Source: RYN-230 sp963837335
GTDB lineage: Bacteria > Actinomycetota > Actinomycetes > Streptosporangiales > Streptosporangiaceae
Assembly (NCBI GenBank): GCA_963837335.1
Contig: CAWINS010000028.1
Location: forward strand, 1-64,000
DNA: 64,000 nucleotides
Reading direction: 5' to 3'
This document shows, one piece after another, positions 46,934-57,299 of the stretch. The notes beneath the pieces were generated by a model that was not told where the DNA came from, did not search any database, and saw only the letters and a program-made list of their open reading frames with translations. Each line of letters starts with the position of its first letter. Positions within the stretch are counted from its first letter, which is position 1. A program made the translations under genes and the position numbers.

Positions 46934-46942
46934 CCAGTAACT

Positions 46943-47974
46943 CTATTCGCGGTCGCCCATGGCTGAGCGTGCGGCGAGCGCGGCACCCCGCGCGCCCGCC
47001 CGGTCCAGATCCGGCACCAGGACGAAATCGACCAGCTTGGCCTGTTCGGCACGCAGCGTGGTGTGCTCCCGGATCCGGCTCAGGAACCATTCGCTGAATG
47101 CGGGGTCGGCTTCCACGACACCGCCCCCCACGAAATAGGTGCCCGGATCGGTGAACATGGCCGCCATGGAGAAGAGCCGGCCTAGCGCCGCCGCCTGCTG
47201 CTCGAAGATCTCCCGCGCCAGCGGATCACCGGCCTCGCCGTATCCCCGGACCAGCTTGGCCGCCCGGGACACCGGCTGGACGTCGGCGAGCCCGTGCCCC
47301 GGGTAGCGGGTCAGCCAGTACGGCAGCAGGTTCAGCTCGATCCCGCTCAGGGAGGCGAAGCTCTCGACGTCGCCGCTCAGCCCGCAGTTGCAGACCGGCA
47401 CCGGCTGGCCCTCGGCCAGGAGCCCTTCCAGCGGGATCTGGACGTGGCCCAGCTCGCCCGCCATGCCGGCTGCCCCGCTCACCACCTGGCCCCCCTCGAC
47501 CAGGCCGCCGCCCAGGCCGGTGCCGACGATGACCGCCACCGACGAGTGCTGCGGCGCGTCGTCGCCGAACCGCGCGTAGTGGGCGTACAGCGTGGCCGCG
47601 TTGGCGTCGTTGGTGTACACGACGGGCAGGCCGAGCCGCTCCTGAAGCGCGGCGCGGATGTTGAAGCCGGCCCAGCCGGGATGGCCGAAGTTGGTCCCGC
47701 CCCGCGAAGACAGGACGCCTTCCGCGCTGGCCGGGCCGGGGGTGTCCAGGCCGACCGCGGCCACCGCGGCCCGGTCCACGCCGGTGACCTCCAGCACCTG
47801 GTCGAGGGAGGCGGCCAATGACTCGATGGCCAGGTCCGGCCCCTCGCGGACCCGGCTGGGCCGCTCCAGCATGTGCTCCACCAGGAACTGGCCCGACGGG
47901 TCCAGCACCGTGGCGTTGTTCATGGTGCCGCCGTTGTCCAGGCCGACGATGAACGACTGGGACGAGTTACCCAT
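46943..47974 (-). CDS. ROK family sugar kinase/regulator-like protein with divergent metal site
   Basis: A 343-residue ROK-fold protein: LDNGGTMNNATVLD phosphate-1 loop (normally DIGGTK), GLDTPGPASAEGV, YTNDANAATLYAHY with the catalytic Asp, and IVGTGLGGGLV. The zinc signature normally C-x-CGxxGC-x-E reads CNCGLSGDVES, so the third Cys is replaced. No helix-turn-helix is present, so it is a kinase-type rather than repressor-type ROK protein. Start ATG 47974 with GGAAAGG upstream. It ends 10 bases from uvrC. Substrate is unknown, possibly a glucose-like sugar. Confidence 0.8.
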   Translation of the reverse strand: MGNSSQSFIVGLDNGGTMNNATVLDPSGQFLVEHMLERPSRVREGPDLAIESLAASLDQVLEVTGVDRAAVAAVGLDTPGPASAEGVLSSRGGTNFGHPGWAGFNIRAALQERLGLPVVYTNDANAATLYAHYARFGDDAPQHSSVAVIVGTGLGGGLVEGGQVVSGAAGMAGELGHVQIPLEGLLAEGQPVPVCNCGLSGDVESFASLSGIELNLLPYWLTRYPGHGLADVQPVSRAAKLVRGYGEAGDPLAREIFEQQAAALGRLFSMAAMFTDPGTYFVGGGVVEADPAFSEWFLSRIREHTTLRAEQAKLVDFVLVPDLDRAGARGAALAARSAMGDRE

Positions 47975-48079
47975 CCTGAGCCTTTCCTGCCAGTGTCCTG
48001 GCGGCAGCGTAGCGCTTAGCGGCCGGGGGCTATAGACACCGGCCCGGTACACCTGCCTCCATTGCGACAGACCGCCGTC

Positions 48080-50981
48080 TCATTCCGCGAACGCCTCGGC
48101 CGGCGGGCAGGCGCAGACCAGGTTCCGGTCGCCGTACGCCTGGTCGATGCGGCGCACCGGGGGCCAGTACTTGACCCGCCGGTCACCGGCCATCGGATAC
48201 GCCGCCTCGGCCCGCTCGTACGGGTGCTTCCAGTCCGCCTCGAGCAGCATGGACGCGGTGTGCGGGGCGTTCCGCAGCGGGTTGTCCTGGCTGTCGTACT
48301 CGCCGGAGGCGACCATCTCGATCTCCCGGCGGATCGCGATCATGGCGTCGCAGAACCGGTCCAGTTCGGCCAGGTCCTCGCTCTCGGTGGGCTCGATCAT
48401 GAGCGTGCCAGCGACCGGGAACGACATGGTCGGCGCGTGAAATCCATAGTCGATGAGGCGCTTGGCCACGTCCTCGACCGTCACCCCGGTCTGCCGGGTG
48501 ATGGGCCGGATGTCCAGGATGGCTTCGTGCGCGACGAGGCCGCCCTGCCCGGTGTAGAGCACCGGGTAGTGCGGGGCCAGCCGGGCGGCCACGTAGTTGG
48601 CGGCGAGGATGGCCACCTGGGTGGCCCGGCGCAGGCCGTCGGGTCCCATCATCCGGATGTAGGCCCAGGAGATCGGCAGGATCCCCGCCGAGCCGTACGG
48701 CGCCGCGGCTACCTGGTGGGCGTGGGCTGACGCCTGGCTCGCCCGCTCGGGCAGGAACGGCGCGAGGTGGGCCCGGGCCGCGACGGGGCCGACGCCGGGG
48801 CCGCCGCCGCCGTGCGGGATGCAGAACGTCTTGTGCAGGTTCAGGTGCGACACGTCCGCGCCGAACCACCCCGGCCGGGCCAGGCCGACCAGGGCGTTCA
48901 GGTTCGCGCCGTCCACGTACACCTGGCCGCCCGCCGCGTGGACCGCCTCGCAGACCTGGGTCACGGTCTCCTCGAACACCCCGTTGGTGGACGGGTAGGT
49001 GAGCATGATCGCGCCGATCTGCCCGCCCCGGGATTCCAGCTTGGCGTGCAGGTCGGCGAGGTCGATCGCGCCGTCGGGGCCGCACTTGACCACCACGACC
49101 CGCAGGCCCGCCAGGACCGCGCTGGCCGCGTTGGTCCCGTGCGCCGACTCGGGGATCAGGCAGATGTCCCGGCCGGCGTCGCCGCGGGAACTGTGGTAGC
49201 CCCGGATGGCCAGCAGGCCGGCCAGCTCACCCTGTGATCCCGCGTTCGGCTGCACCGACACCGCGTCGTACCCGGTGATCTCGGCCAGCCAGCGTTCCAG
49301 GTCGGTGATCAGCTCGTGGTACCCGGCGGCCTGCCCGGCGGGCCCGAACGGATGCAGGTCGGCGAACCCGGGCCAGGTCACCGCCTCCATCTCGGCGGCC
49401 GCGTTCAGCTTCATCGTGCACGAGCCGAGCGGGATCATCGAGCGGTCCAGCGCGATATCGAAGTCGGCCAGGCGGCGCAGGTAACGCAGCATGGCCGTCT
49501 CACTCCGGTGTTCGTGGAAGACCGGGTGGCCGAGGAACCCCGAGCTCCGGGCCAGGCCGGCCGGGAGCACCGGGCCGGAGTCGGCGAGCTGGCCCGGCAC
49601 CGTGGCGCCCGGCTGCCCGCCGGCCAGCACCGTCGGCCACCTCGAGTAGCTCGGCGTCCGTGGTGGTCTCGTCGCAGGCGATGCCGACCGTGTCGGCGTC
49701 GGCCAGGAACAGGGTGTAGCCGGCCGCCCGGGCCCGGGCCACGGCGTCGGCCGCGCCGCCCTCCAGGCGCACCCGGATCGTGTCGAAGAACCCGCCGGAG
49801 GGCGCATCCAGCCCGCTGGCCCGCAGCGTGGCGGCCAGCCGGGCCGCCCGCCGGTGCACGCTGGCCGCGATCCCGGCCAGCCCGCCGGGGCCGTGGTACA
49901 CCGCGTACATAGCCGCCATCACGGCCAGCAGCACCTGCGCGGTGCAGATGTTGCTGGTCGCCTTTTCCCGGCGGATGTGCTGCTCGCGGGCTTGCAGCGC
50001 CAGCCGGTAGGCCGGCCTGCCGTCCGCGTCGAGGGAGACGCCGACCAGGCGGCCCGGCAGCTGACGGCGCAGCTCGTCGCGGACCGACATGTAGGCCGCG
50101 TGCGGGCCGCCGTAGCCCATCGGCACGCCGAACCGCTGCGTGCTGCCCACCGCGATGTCGGCGCCCAGCTCCCCCGGCGGCATCAGCAGGGTCAGGGCCA
50201 GCAGGTCGGCGGCGACGGCGGCGAGCGCACCGCGGCCGTGCGCGGCGTCGATGACCGGGCGCAGGTCGCGGATCTCGCCACTGGCCCCGGGGTACTGCAG
50301 CAGGACCCCGAACAGCTCGTCGCCGGGCTGCGCCGCGATCACCTCCGGGGTGACCGGGGCGACCACCAGCTCGATGCCGAGCGGCTCGGCCCGGGTAGCC
50401 AGCACGGCCAGGGTCTGCGGCAGGCAGTCCGCGTCGGCCAGGAAGATGCGGCCCCGCCGGGCCGACCGCCGGGCCAGCGTCATCGCCTCGGCGGCCGCGG
50501 TCGCCTCATCCAGCAGGGACGCACCGGCGACCGGCAGCGCGGTCAGATCCTCGACCAGGGTCTGGAAGGTGAGCAGGGCCTCCAGCCGGCCCTGGGAGAT
50601 CTCCGGCTGGTAGGGGGTGTAGGCGGTATACCAGGCCGGGTTCTCCAGCACGTTGCGGCGGATCACCGCCGGGGTGTGGGTGCCGTAGTAGCCCAGCCCG
50701 ATCATGGAACGGGTCACGGTGTTCCGGCCCGCCAGGCGGCGCAGCTCATCCAGCGCCTCCGCCTCGGACAGCGCAGGCGGCAGGCTCAGCGGCCGCGGAT
50801 CCCCGATACCCGGCGGCAGCGCCGCCTGGGTCAGCTCGTCAAGCGAAGCGTGCCCGGTGGCGGCGAGCATCCGCTCCTGCTCGGCCGGAGACGGCCCGAT
50901 GTGACGTGACTCAAAGTTCGGTGACCCAGAGGTCTGCATGCCAAAGGCCGGTGCGTCAAAAGCCTGTGCTTCAAAGGTCAT
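48080..50981 (-). CDS. gcvP: Glycine dehydrogenase (decarboxylating), P protein, frame disrupted
   Basis: PLP enzyme that decarboxylates glycine in the glycine cleavage system. N-terminal half from ATG 50981 (TGGAGG upstream): RHIGPSPAEQERML, GYYGTHTPAVIRRNVLENPAWYTAYTPYQPEISQGRLEALL region, MGYGGPHAAYM. C-terminal half in the other frame: MIPLGSCTMKLNAAAEM, YVDGANLNALVG, and the PLP Lys in VSHLNLHKTFCIPHGGGGPG. The frame changes at about 49631-49642; one base removed gives 966 residues. It lies downstream of a glycine riboswitch. gcvT and gcvH are not in the window. ATG 51017 is an alternative start. Confidence 0.92.
50942..50980 (-). repeat. Degenerate 15-bp tandem repeat at the gcvP 5' end
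   Basis: CAAAGGCCGGTGCGT (50942-50956), CAAAAGCCTGTGCTT (50957-50971) and a partial third copy. It encodes the FEAQAFDAPAFG stretch at the N-terminus. Confidence 0.65.
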
Positions 50982-51087
50982 CGGAGCCTCCAGAGGGGAG
51001 CCGCCAGGCACGTCCATGCCCGGGTGGGTCCTCCCCCTCTGTCGCCGCCAGCCCGCTCGCAGGACGCTGGGCCAGCGCGTGAACTCC

Positions 51088-51187
51088 AGAGATGCCTGTC
51101 CCGTCCGGTCCTGGGTGCCTGAGAGGTTCCGGGGAGGTTGCCCCTTCGGCGTCCCGCGCTGGCTGCTCGGGATCTCTCCCGGACGGT
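51088..51187 (-). promoter_or_regulatory. Glycine riboswitch (single aptamer) of gcvP
   Basis: On the minus strand the leader reads CCGTCCGGGAGAG, then GACGCCGAAGGGGCAA, then ACCTCTCAGGC and CCGGACGGG. These are the glycine aptamer consensus elements (GGAGAG, GCCGAAGGGGCAA, ACCTCTCAGGC) in the right order, closed by the P1 pairing CCGTCCGG/CCGGACGG. It starts about 105 bases before the gcvP ATG at 50981. Only one full aptamer is visible. A short GC hairpin (about 51066-51078) between it and the gene may be a ghost-aptamer helix or expression platform. Such switches turn on glycine cleavage genes when glycine is high. Confidence 0.9.
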
Positions 51188-51298
51188 GTGATCAGCAGTA
51201 CCGAGCTTACCCGAGCCTGCCCCGGCCGCCTGCTGACCCGCCGGCTGGATCAGTCGGCCCCGAAGCCGCCGGCCTAAGGGTCAGCCGATCCGGCGGGC

Positions 51299-51913
<615 letters not shown>

Positions 51914-52210
51914 GCCTGCCTCCACCCGGGAGTGAGCCACCCTGGGTACTCGTCTCGCACGGTAGGCCGCCAGCGCCGGGCGCGTCAACGATCGCCCACG
52001 GCGCGTCGCTGTGTTAGTCCGGGGGGGCGACCCCCCTGGACCCCCCGCCATCCGCAGCCTCGGCCGAGACCCGCCTGCGGCGGGCCTGGCCTCGGACCGC
52101 AGATACGCGATGGCTTACGCCCTAACTACAGCTCTGGCCCCGGCTGACCCCACCGGCCCGTGGCTTACGCCTAGCTACATCTCCCCGCCGCTGGCGCCCA
52201 GCTGGTCTCG
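51914..52210. other. 297-bp intergenic region holding a GC palindrome
   Basis: No gene seen. It contains the GC palindrome at 52019-52050 and a direct repeat of GTGGCTTACGCCTAGCTAC / ATGGCTTACGCCCTAACTAC type (about 52109 and 52160). The promoter of the downstream MerR gene should lie here but cannot be pinned down. Confidence 0.35.
52019..52050. repeat. GC-rich palindromic repeat (third copy)
   Basis: CCGGGGGGGCGACCCCCCTGG followed by ACCCCCCGCC. It shares the GGGGGGCGACCCCCC core with the copy at 7051 and differs by one base from the 8152 copy. This one is intergenic. Confidence 0.65.
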
Positions 52211-52681
52211 CTAGGTTGCGCGGCCGAAGTCTTCGGGGGTGATCGTGTCGAGGAACTCGCGGAACTTCTCGACTTCGTCTTCCTGCTCGTCCGGGATGGC
52301 TACGCCCGCCTCGTCGAGGACCTCCTCGCTGGCGTAGATGGCCGCGCCGGTGCGCAGGGCGAGGGCGATGGAATCCGATGGCCTGGCGCTGACTTCCTTC
52401 CCGTTCGAGAAGATCAGGTCCGCGAAGAAGATGCCGTCCCGGAGCGCCGTGATATTCACGGTCTGCAGCTGGACTTCGAGGGCTTCCAGCACATCCCGGA
52501 ACAAGTCATGGGTGAGCGGGCGCGCCGGGACCATGCCCTGCTGGGCAAAAGCGATCGCGGTTGCCTCGACCGGCCCGATCCAGATCGGCAGGTAACGGTC
52601 CCCCTGCGTCTCCTTCAGCAGGACGATGGGCTGGTTCGTGGGCATCTCGACCCGGACGCCGACGACCTCCATCTTCCTCAC
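52211..52681 (-). CDS. Bifunctional nuclease family protein (DUF151)
   Basis: A 156-residue protein: MEVVGVRVEMPTNQPIVLLKE, LPIWIGPVEATAIAFAQQG, and GKEVSARPSDSIALALRTG with the conserved DSIALA motif. The plant and mycobacterial relatives have nuclease activity on RNA/DNA in stress. It sits between two MerR genes, as Rv1829 does. GTG 52681. Confidence 0.9.
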   Translation of the reverse strand: MRKMEVVGVRVEMPTNQPIVLLKETQGDRYLPIWIGPVEATAIAFAQQGMVPARPLTHDLFRDVLEALEVQLQTVNITALRDGIFFADLIFSNGKEVSARPSDSIALALRTGAAIYASEEVLDEAGVAIPDEQEDEVEKFREFLDTITPEDFGRAT

Positions 52682-52843
52682 GGCGGCTCCGTCCTCATAC
52701 GCGCCTGACGCGCTGCCTCATGCGGGGGCCCTGCGGTGGGCACTCCCTAGCCAACGTACACCCGTGCCGGCCGAAAGTGCGGTGGCGGCCGGCCCCGGCG
52801 GGCCGGCGGCAGGCGGCGGGAATCAGCTCCCGGCCAGGCCCGG

Positions 52844-53671
52844 TCACGCCCCGGACCTGGCCGCGGCCGGGCCGGCGAAACCTGGCTCGTCATACCCCGA
52901 ACCCCCCAGCCTGACCTCGGCCTGGGCGGCATGAACGCCCCCCGCCGGCCGGGCGGTTCCCGGGCCCCCCGCCGCCCCGGCGGACTGGGCCGCCTGGGCC
53001 AGCCCGTCCGTCTCCAGGCCGGCGTCGGCCAGGGCACTGCCCATCAGGGAGCCGTGCAACTGCAGCGACAGGGCCGCGATTTCCTGGGCGATCTGGCCGG
53101 CCCGCTCGCGTGACCCGGGGTTGCGCTGCCGCCGCGTGGGCGCCACCACCTGCTCGATCAGTGAAGTCTCCCGCTCTACGGCGGCCCGGACAGCGCGCAG
53201 GTGACGCGCCTGGACCCCGTAGCGGCCGAGCGCGACGATGATCCGGGCGGCATCCAGGGCCTCCGGCCCGTACTGCCGTCCTGAGGGCCGGACCAGGCCG
53301 AAGTCTTCCAGTTCGGTGAGGTAACCCTCGTCGATCCCGGCCGCGTCCAGCAGTTCCCGCCGGCTCAGCGGCCGGCGCCGGTGCGGCGGCCCGTCGCCGT
53401 CGTCCTTGGCGTCGTCCTCGGCGGCGGCCAGCCGGTCCTTGATCACCCGCAGCGGGAGGTACTCGTCGCGCTGGGCGGTCAGGATATAACGCAGCCGTGC
53501 CACGTCGGCGGGGCTGAACCGCCGGTACTTGGACGGCGACCGGGCAGGCTGGATCAGCCCCTCGGACTCCAGGAACCGGATCTTGGACACGCTGACATCC
53601 GGGAACTCGCCGCGGAGCTGGGCCAGCACCTCACCGATGCCAAAAGAAGCCCGGGCCGGCGATGCGTTCAT
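52844..53671 (-). CDS. MerR family regulator (FtsR/Rv1828-like)
   Basis: A 275-residue MerR protein with N-terminal SKIRFLESEGLIQPARSPSKYRRF helix-turn-helix and wing, DVARLRYILTAQRDEYLPLRVIKDRL, a second MerR-like module (SRRELLDAAGIDEGYLTELEDFGLVRPSG), and a C-terminal Ala/Gly-rich tail of about 50 residues. In corynebacteria the orthologue FtsR activates ftsZ. Its ATG overlaps the garA stop (ATGA), so it is coupled to the FHA gene. Confidence 0.9.
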   Translation of the reverse strand: MNASPARASFGIGEVLAQLRGEFPDVSVSKIRFLESEGLIQPARSPSKYRRFSPADVARLRYILTAQRDEYLPLRVIKDRLAAAEDDAKDDGDGPPHRRRPLSRRELLDAAGIDEGYLTELEDFGLVRPSGRQYGPEALDAARIIVALGRYGVQARHLRAVRAAVERETSLIEQVVAPTRRQRNPGSRERAGQIAQEIAALSLQLHGSLMGSALADAGLETDGLAQAAQSAGAAGGPGTARPAGGVHAAQAEVRLGGSGYDEPGFAGPAAARSGA

Positions 53672-54207
53672 GCCCCTACCTGGGCGCCCCCGCCGCCACG
53701 CTCATACTGGGGCCGCCGCCCGGTCAGGAAGACCAGCCGGAACTTGCCGACCTGCACCTCGTCGCCGCCGTTCAGCGGTGCTTCCTCGATCCGCTCCTGG
53801 TTGACGTAGGTGCCATTGAGGCTGCCGACGTCGCGGACGCTGAAACGGTCGCCATGGCGGTAGAACTCGGCGTGCCTGCGCGAGACCGTCACGTCGTCGA
53901 GGAAGATGTCGCTGTCCCGGTGCCGGCCGGCCGTGGTGATGTCGTGGTCGAGCAGGAACCGGCTGCCCGCGTTCGGGCCGCGCCTGACCACCAGCAGCGC
54001 GGTGCCCGGCGGTAGCTGCTCCTGGCCGGCCTGGTCGGTGAACTCGTCGTAGTCGGCTTCGGCTGCGTCGCCGCCCAGCGAGATGGTCGAGGTGGTTTCG
54101 CCGGGGCGCTCGGCCCCGCCGCGCGCCAGCATCGTCCCGCAATGCAGGCAAAAACGCGCGTCGTCAGGATTTGCCTGACCGCAGCGTGTGCAGTAGATGC
54201 TCGGCAT
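53668..54207 (-). CDS. garA: FHA-domain regulator GarA-like, with N-terminal zinc ribbon
   Basis: A 179-residue protein. Residues 5-25 are a zinc ribbon (YCTRCGQANPDDARFCLHCGT). Next comes the phosphorylation motif ETTSTISL, the position where PknB/PknG phosphorylate mycobacterial GarA. An FHA domain follows (GSRFLLDHDITTAGRHRDSDIFLDDVTVSRRHAEFY, VGSLNGTYVNQERIEEAPLNGGDEVQVG). GarA/OdhI controls 2-oxoglutarate dehydrogenase and glutamate metabolism. ATG 54207 with AGGAGAGG some 12 bases upstream gives a length close to GarA; the frame is open further up but low in conservation. Confidence 0.9.
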   Translation of the reverse strand: MPSIYCTRCGQANPDDARFCLHCGTMLARGGAERPGETTSTISLGGDAAEADYDEFTDQAGQEQLPPGTALLVVRRGPNAGSRFLLDHDITTAGRHRDSDIFLDDVTVSRRHAEFYRHGDRFSVRDVGSLNGTYVNQERIEEAPLNGGDEVQVGKFRLVFLTGRRPQYERGGGGAQVGA

Positions 54208-54629
54208 GTCGAGGCCCAGCCTCTCCTCTGCTGGCCATGGGCTCGGGGCGGGGACTACGTCGGACCCGGCCCGTTCCCGGTGCTCGGACGTTGCATGCTC
54301 CGTGGACGCGGTCCACGCTACCTGGGCTTCGCCCGGCCGGTCCATGCGCCACGCGCGTCGTCCCGCCGGGGTGAACCGCGCCCACCATCCCCGGCGCCGT
54401 CCTGGCCCGGGGGCTGACTCGACGCCACCGGACCCGCCCGGGGTGCTTTCGCGACGTCTCCGCCACATTCTGGCCGCACCTCCGACGCACGACTCGTGCA
54501 CGCTCCGATGAGGTGGATTGTCTCATGGGTGGCGATGCCCTTGCTGGACACTGAGCTGGCCAGCTTAATGCCCCCGCCGGCCGCTGGCTCGTTTATTGCC
54601 TGATCGTGCCGCTTCGCGACGGCTCGCGG
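54208..54629. other. 422-bp intergenic region
   Basis: No supported gene. In mycobacteria gcvH lies directly upstream of garA; nothing like it is here. It contains the perfect 12-bp palindrome AGCTGGCCAGCT (54554-54565) and a stretch with an ATG-rich open frame but no family resemblance. Confidence 0.4.
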
Positions 54630-57128
54630 CTAGCTACCCGCCCGCTCCGCGACGGCGGCCCACTCGTCTAGCAGCGCCTGCACGGTGTCTGCGTCCGCGC
54701 CCTCGGCCCACAGGTGGGTCACTGCGTCCGCCGGGTCGGGCAGCACCAGCACCCAGCCGCCATCCGGCTCGACGATCCGGACCCCGTCGGTGGTGTCCAC
54801 GGTCCGGTCGCCTGCGGCCTCCACGACCGTGCGCATCACGCTGCCCTTGGCCGCCCACGGCGTGGGCATGGAGCGCCGCAGCAGATGCGCGGTCGGGATC
54901 CGGGCGTCGATCTGGCTGAGCGACAGCCGGGTCCGGGCGACCAGCCCGAGCAGCCGGGCGAACGCCGCGATCCCGTCCAGGTTCCGGCTGAACTCCGGCA
55001 CCACGAACCCGCCCCGGCCGTCACCGCCGAAAATTACATCGTCACCCGCGGTGGCCTCGGTCAGGCCGTGCAGCGAGGTCGGGGTCCAGTCCACGTGCAC
55101 GCCGTGGAACCGGCAGACTTGCTCGGCCACCCGGGTGGTCGTCACCGGCAGCGCCACCCGGCCGGACCGCCGCTCCGCCGCGATCAGGTCCAGCGCGACC
55201 AGCAGGGCCCGGTCGTCACTGATCATCGCGCCCTTGTCGTCCACCAGCATGATCCGCTCACCGACCTGGTCGAACCGGACCCCGAACGCCGCCCGGGACG
55301 AGGCGACCAGCTCGGACAGCCGCTGCATGCCCGCCCGGACCTGGGCCAGGCTCTGCGTCGGGCTGGCCTCGTCCAGCCGGTTGTTCACGGTGAGCGCCTC
55401 CACCCCCAGCCGGCCGAGCAGGCTGGGCAGGACCAGCGACACCGTGCCGCCCGCGCAGTCCACCACGACCTTCAGTCCCGCCTCGCGCACCCCGGTCAGG
55501 TCAACGCTGCGGGCCAGTTCCTGCGTGTAGGACTCGACGACCCGGGACGGGTAGGTGAGCTCGGCGATCTCGCCGGGGAAGGCCCGCCGGTACTCCTGCC
55601 GGGAGAAAACCCGTTCCAGCTTGCGTGCGGCCGTCTGGGACAGTTCCGCGCCGCCCTCGTCCAGGAACACGATGTCGATGGACTGCGGATCACCAGAAGT
55701 GGTGCGCAGCGCGACTCCCCCGCTGCACACGCTGCGGGACGTCTGGAACCGGGCCACCGGCAGCGGCTGTGCCTCCAGGTCCACCACGTTGATGGCGCTG
55801 GCGTTCAGCGCGCACTGCACCGCCCGTTTCAGCGCCCGCGCGGCGCGCGACACATCACGCGAGGTGGTGACCATCGACCCCTTCTTCAGCGTGGTCGCGT
55901 AGGCGCTGGTCAGCCGCACGCACAGCTCCGGGGTGATCTCCACGTTGACCAGGCCGGATACGCCGCGCGGCCCGAACAGGGTGCGCTGGCCGCGGGATTC
56001 CCAGATGACGCTGGTATTCACCACCGCGCCGGCCTCGATGGTCTTGAACGGGTAGACCTTGACGCCGGCGGACAGGTACGCCTCCGGCTCGATCACGCAC
56101 TCGTCGCCGACCACAGCGCCTTCCTCGATCCGCGCGGAGGGCATCACGTCGGTGTTCTTGCCGATGACGCAGCCGCGCAGGGTGACACCCTGGCCCACGT
56201 AGACGTTGTTGTGCACCACGGCGCGGTGCAGGAACGCGCCCTCCTTGACCACCACGTTGCTGCCCAGCACGGTGAACTCACGCAGTTCCGCGCCCGCCTC
56301 GACCTTGGCGTAGTCGCCGATGCAGACCGGGCCGGACAGCAGGGCCTCCGGGTCCACCTCGGCGCCATCGGCCACCCAGACCCCCGGTGACACCTCGAAC
56401 CCGTCGATCTCGGTGTCTACCCGGCCGGACAGCACGTCGGCCTGGGCCTTGAGATAGCTCTCGTGCGTGCCGACGTCCTCCCAGTAGCCATCCGCGATCC
56501 AGCCGAACAGCGGCGCCCCGCGCTTGAGCAGGGCCGGGAACACGTCACCAGACCAGTCCACCGACTCCCCGGGCGCCACCTCGGCCAGCACCTCGGGCTC
56601 CATCACGTAGATCCCGGTGTTGACCGTGTCCGAGAACACCTGCCCCCAGGTGGGCTTCTCCAGGAACCGCTGGATCCGGCCGTCCTCGCCGACGATCACG
56701 ATGCCGAACTCCAGCGGGTTGGGTACCCGGGTGAGCCCCACGGTGACCAGGGCGCCGTTTTCCTTGTGCGCGCGGACCATGGCGGTCAGGTCGATATCGG
56801 TCAGCGCATCCCCGGAGATCACCAGGAACGGCTCGTCCCGCAGTGCGTCCTCGGCGTTCTTGACGCTGCCCGCGGTGCCGAGCGGGGCCTCCTCCGTGGC
56901 GTACTGGAGGCTCATCCCCACGTCCTCGCCGTCGCCGAAGTAGTTGCGCACCAGCGAGGCCAGGAACTGGACGGTGACCACCGTCTCGTCGAAGCCGTGC
57001 CGCTTCAGCAGCCGCAGCACGTGTTCCATGATCGGCTTGTTGCACACGGGCAGCAGCGGCTTGGGCTGATTGGCGGTCATCGGGCGCAGCCGGGTGCCCT
57101 CTCCGCCGGCCATTACAACGGCCTTCAC
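54630..57128 (-). CDS. Fused mannose-1-phosphate guanylyltransferase-like / phosphomannomutase-like protein
   Basis: An 832-residue protein typical of actinobacteria. Residues 1-230: nucleotidyltransferase (VVMAGGEGTRLRPMTANQPKP, ISGDALTDIDL, GIYVMEPEVL). Residues about 250-370: left-handed beta-helix hexapeptide repeats (GPVCIGDYAKVEAGAEL, YVGQGVTLRGCVIGKNTDV). Residues about 380-830: phosphohexomutase-like half. The usual TASHNP catalytic Ser motif of mutases reads TTSRDVSRAA, so the Ser remains but context differs. It may supply GDP-sugars for wall glycans or trehalose-like polymers. GTG 57128 with AGGAGG upstream matches the family start. Confidence 0.9.
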   Translation of the reverse strand: MKAVVMAGGEGTRLRPMTANQPKPLLPVCNKPIMEHVLRLLKRHGFDETVVTVQFLASLVRNYFGDGEDVGMSLQYATEEAPLGTAGSVKNAEDALRDEPFLVISGDALTDIDLTAMVRAHKENGALVTVGLTRVPNPLEFGIVIVGEDGRIQRFLEKPTWGQVFSDTVNTGIYVMEPEVLAEVAPGESVDWSGDVFPALLKRGAPLFGWIADGYWEDVGTHESYLKAQADVLSGRVDTEIDGFEVSPGVWVADGAEVDPEALLSGPVCIGDYAKVEAGAELREFTVLGSNVVVKEGAFLHRAVVHNNVYVGQGVTLRGCVIGKNTDVMPSARIEEGAVVGDECVIEPEAYLSAGVKVYPFKTIEAGAVVNTSVIWESRGQRTLFGPRGVSGLVNVEITPELCVRLTSAYATTLKKGSMVTTSRDVSRAARALKRAVQCALNASAINVVDLEAQPLPVARFQTSRSVCSGGVALRTTSGDPQSIDIVFLDEGGAELSQTAARKLERVFSRQEYRRAFPGEIAELTYPSRVVESYTQELARSVDLTGVREAGLKVVVDCAGGTVSLVLPSLLGRLGVEALTVNNRLDEASPTQSLAQVRAGMQRLSELVASSRAAFGVRFDQVGERIMLVDDKGAMISDDRALLVALDLIAAERRSGRVALPVTTTRVAEQVCRFHGVHVDWTPTSLHGLTEATAGDDVIFGGDGRGGFVVPEFSRNLDGIAAFARLLGLVARTRLSLSQIDARIPTAHLLRRSMPTPWAAKGSVMRTVVEAAGDRTVDTTDGVRIVEPDGGWVLVLPDPADAVTHLWAEGADADTVQALLDEWAAVAERAGS

Positions 57129-57299
57129 CGGTGGCGGGCCTCCTTCACCATTGTCCGGGCGAGATTCCTTCGTCCCCGCGTGCATTCCGGCCTGCGGAAT
57201 GGCCCAGCGGTTCGAGCCCAGTGATTCGAGCCCAGTGGTTATAGCAAGCGTGCCTCCATCATGACGGGCGGCTCGCGGCCGGCCAACGCCGCTACCTGG

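Noticed and set aside
57205..57240. tRNA-like GGTTCGAGCCC (T-loop motif)
   Set aside because: No acceptor, D or anticodon stems can be folded around it; the motif is part of a short 14-bp direct repeat.
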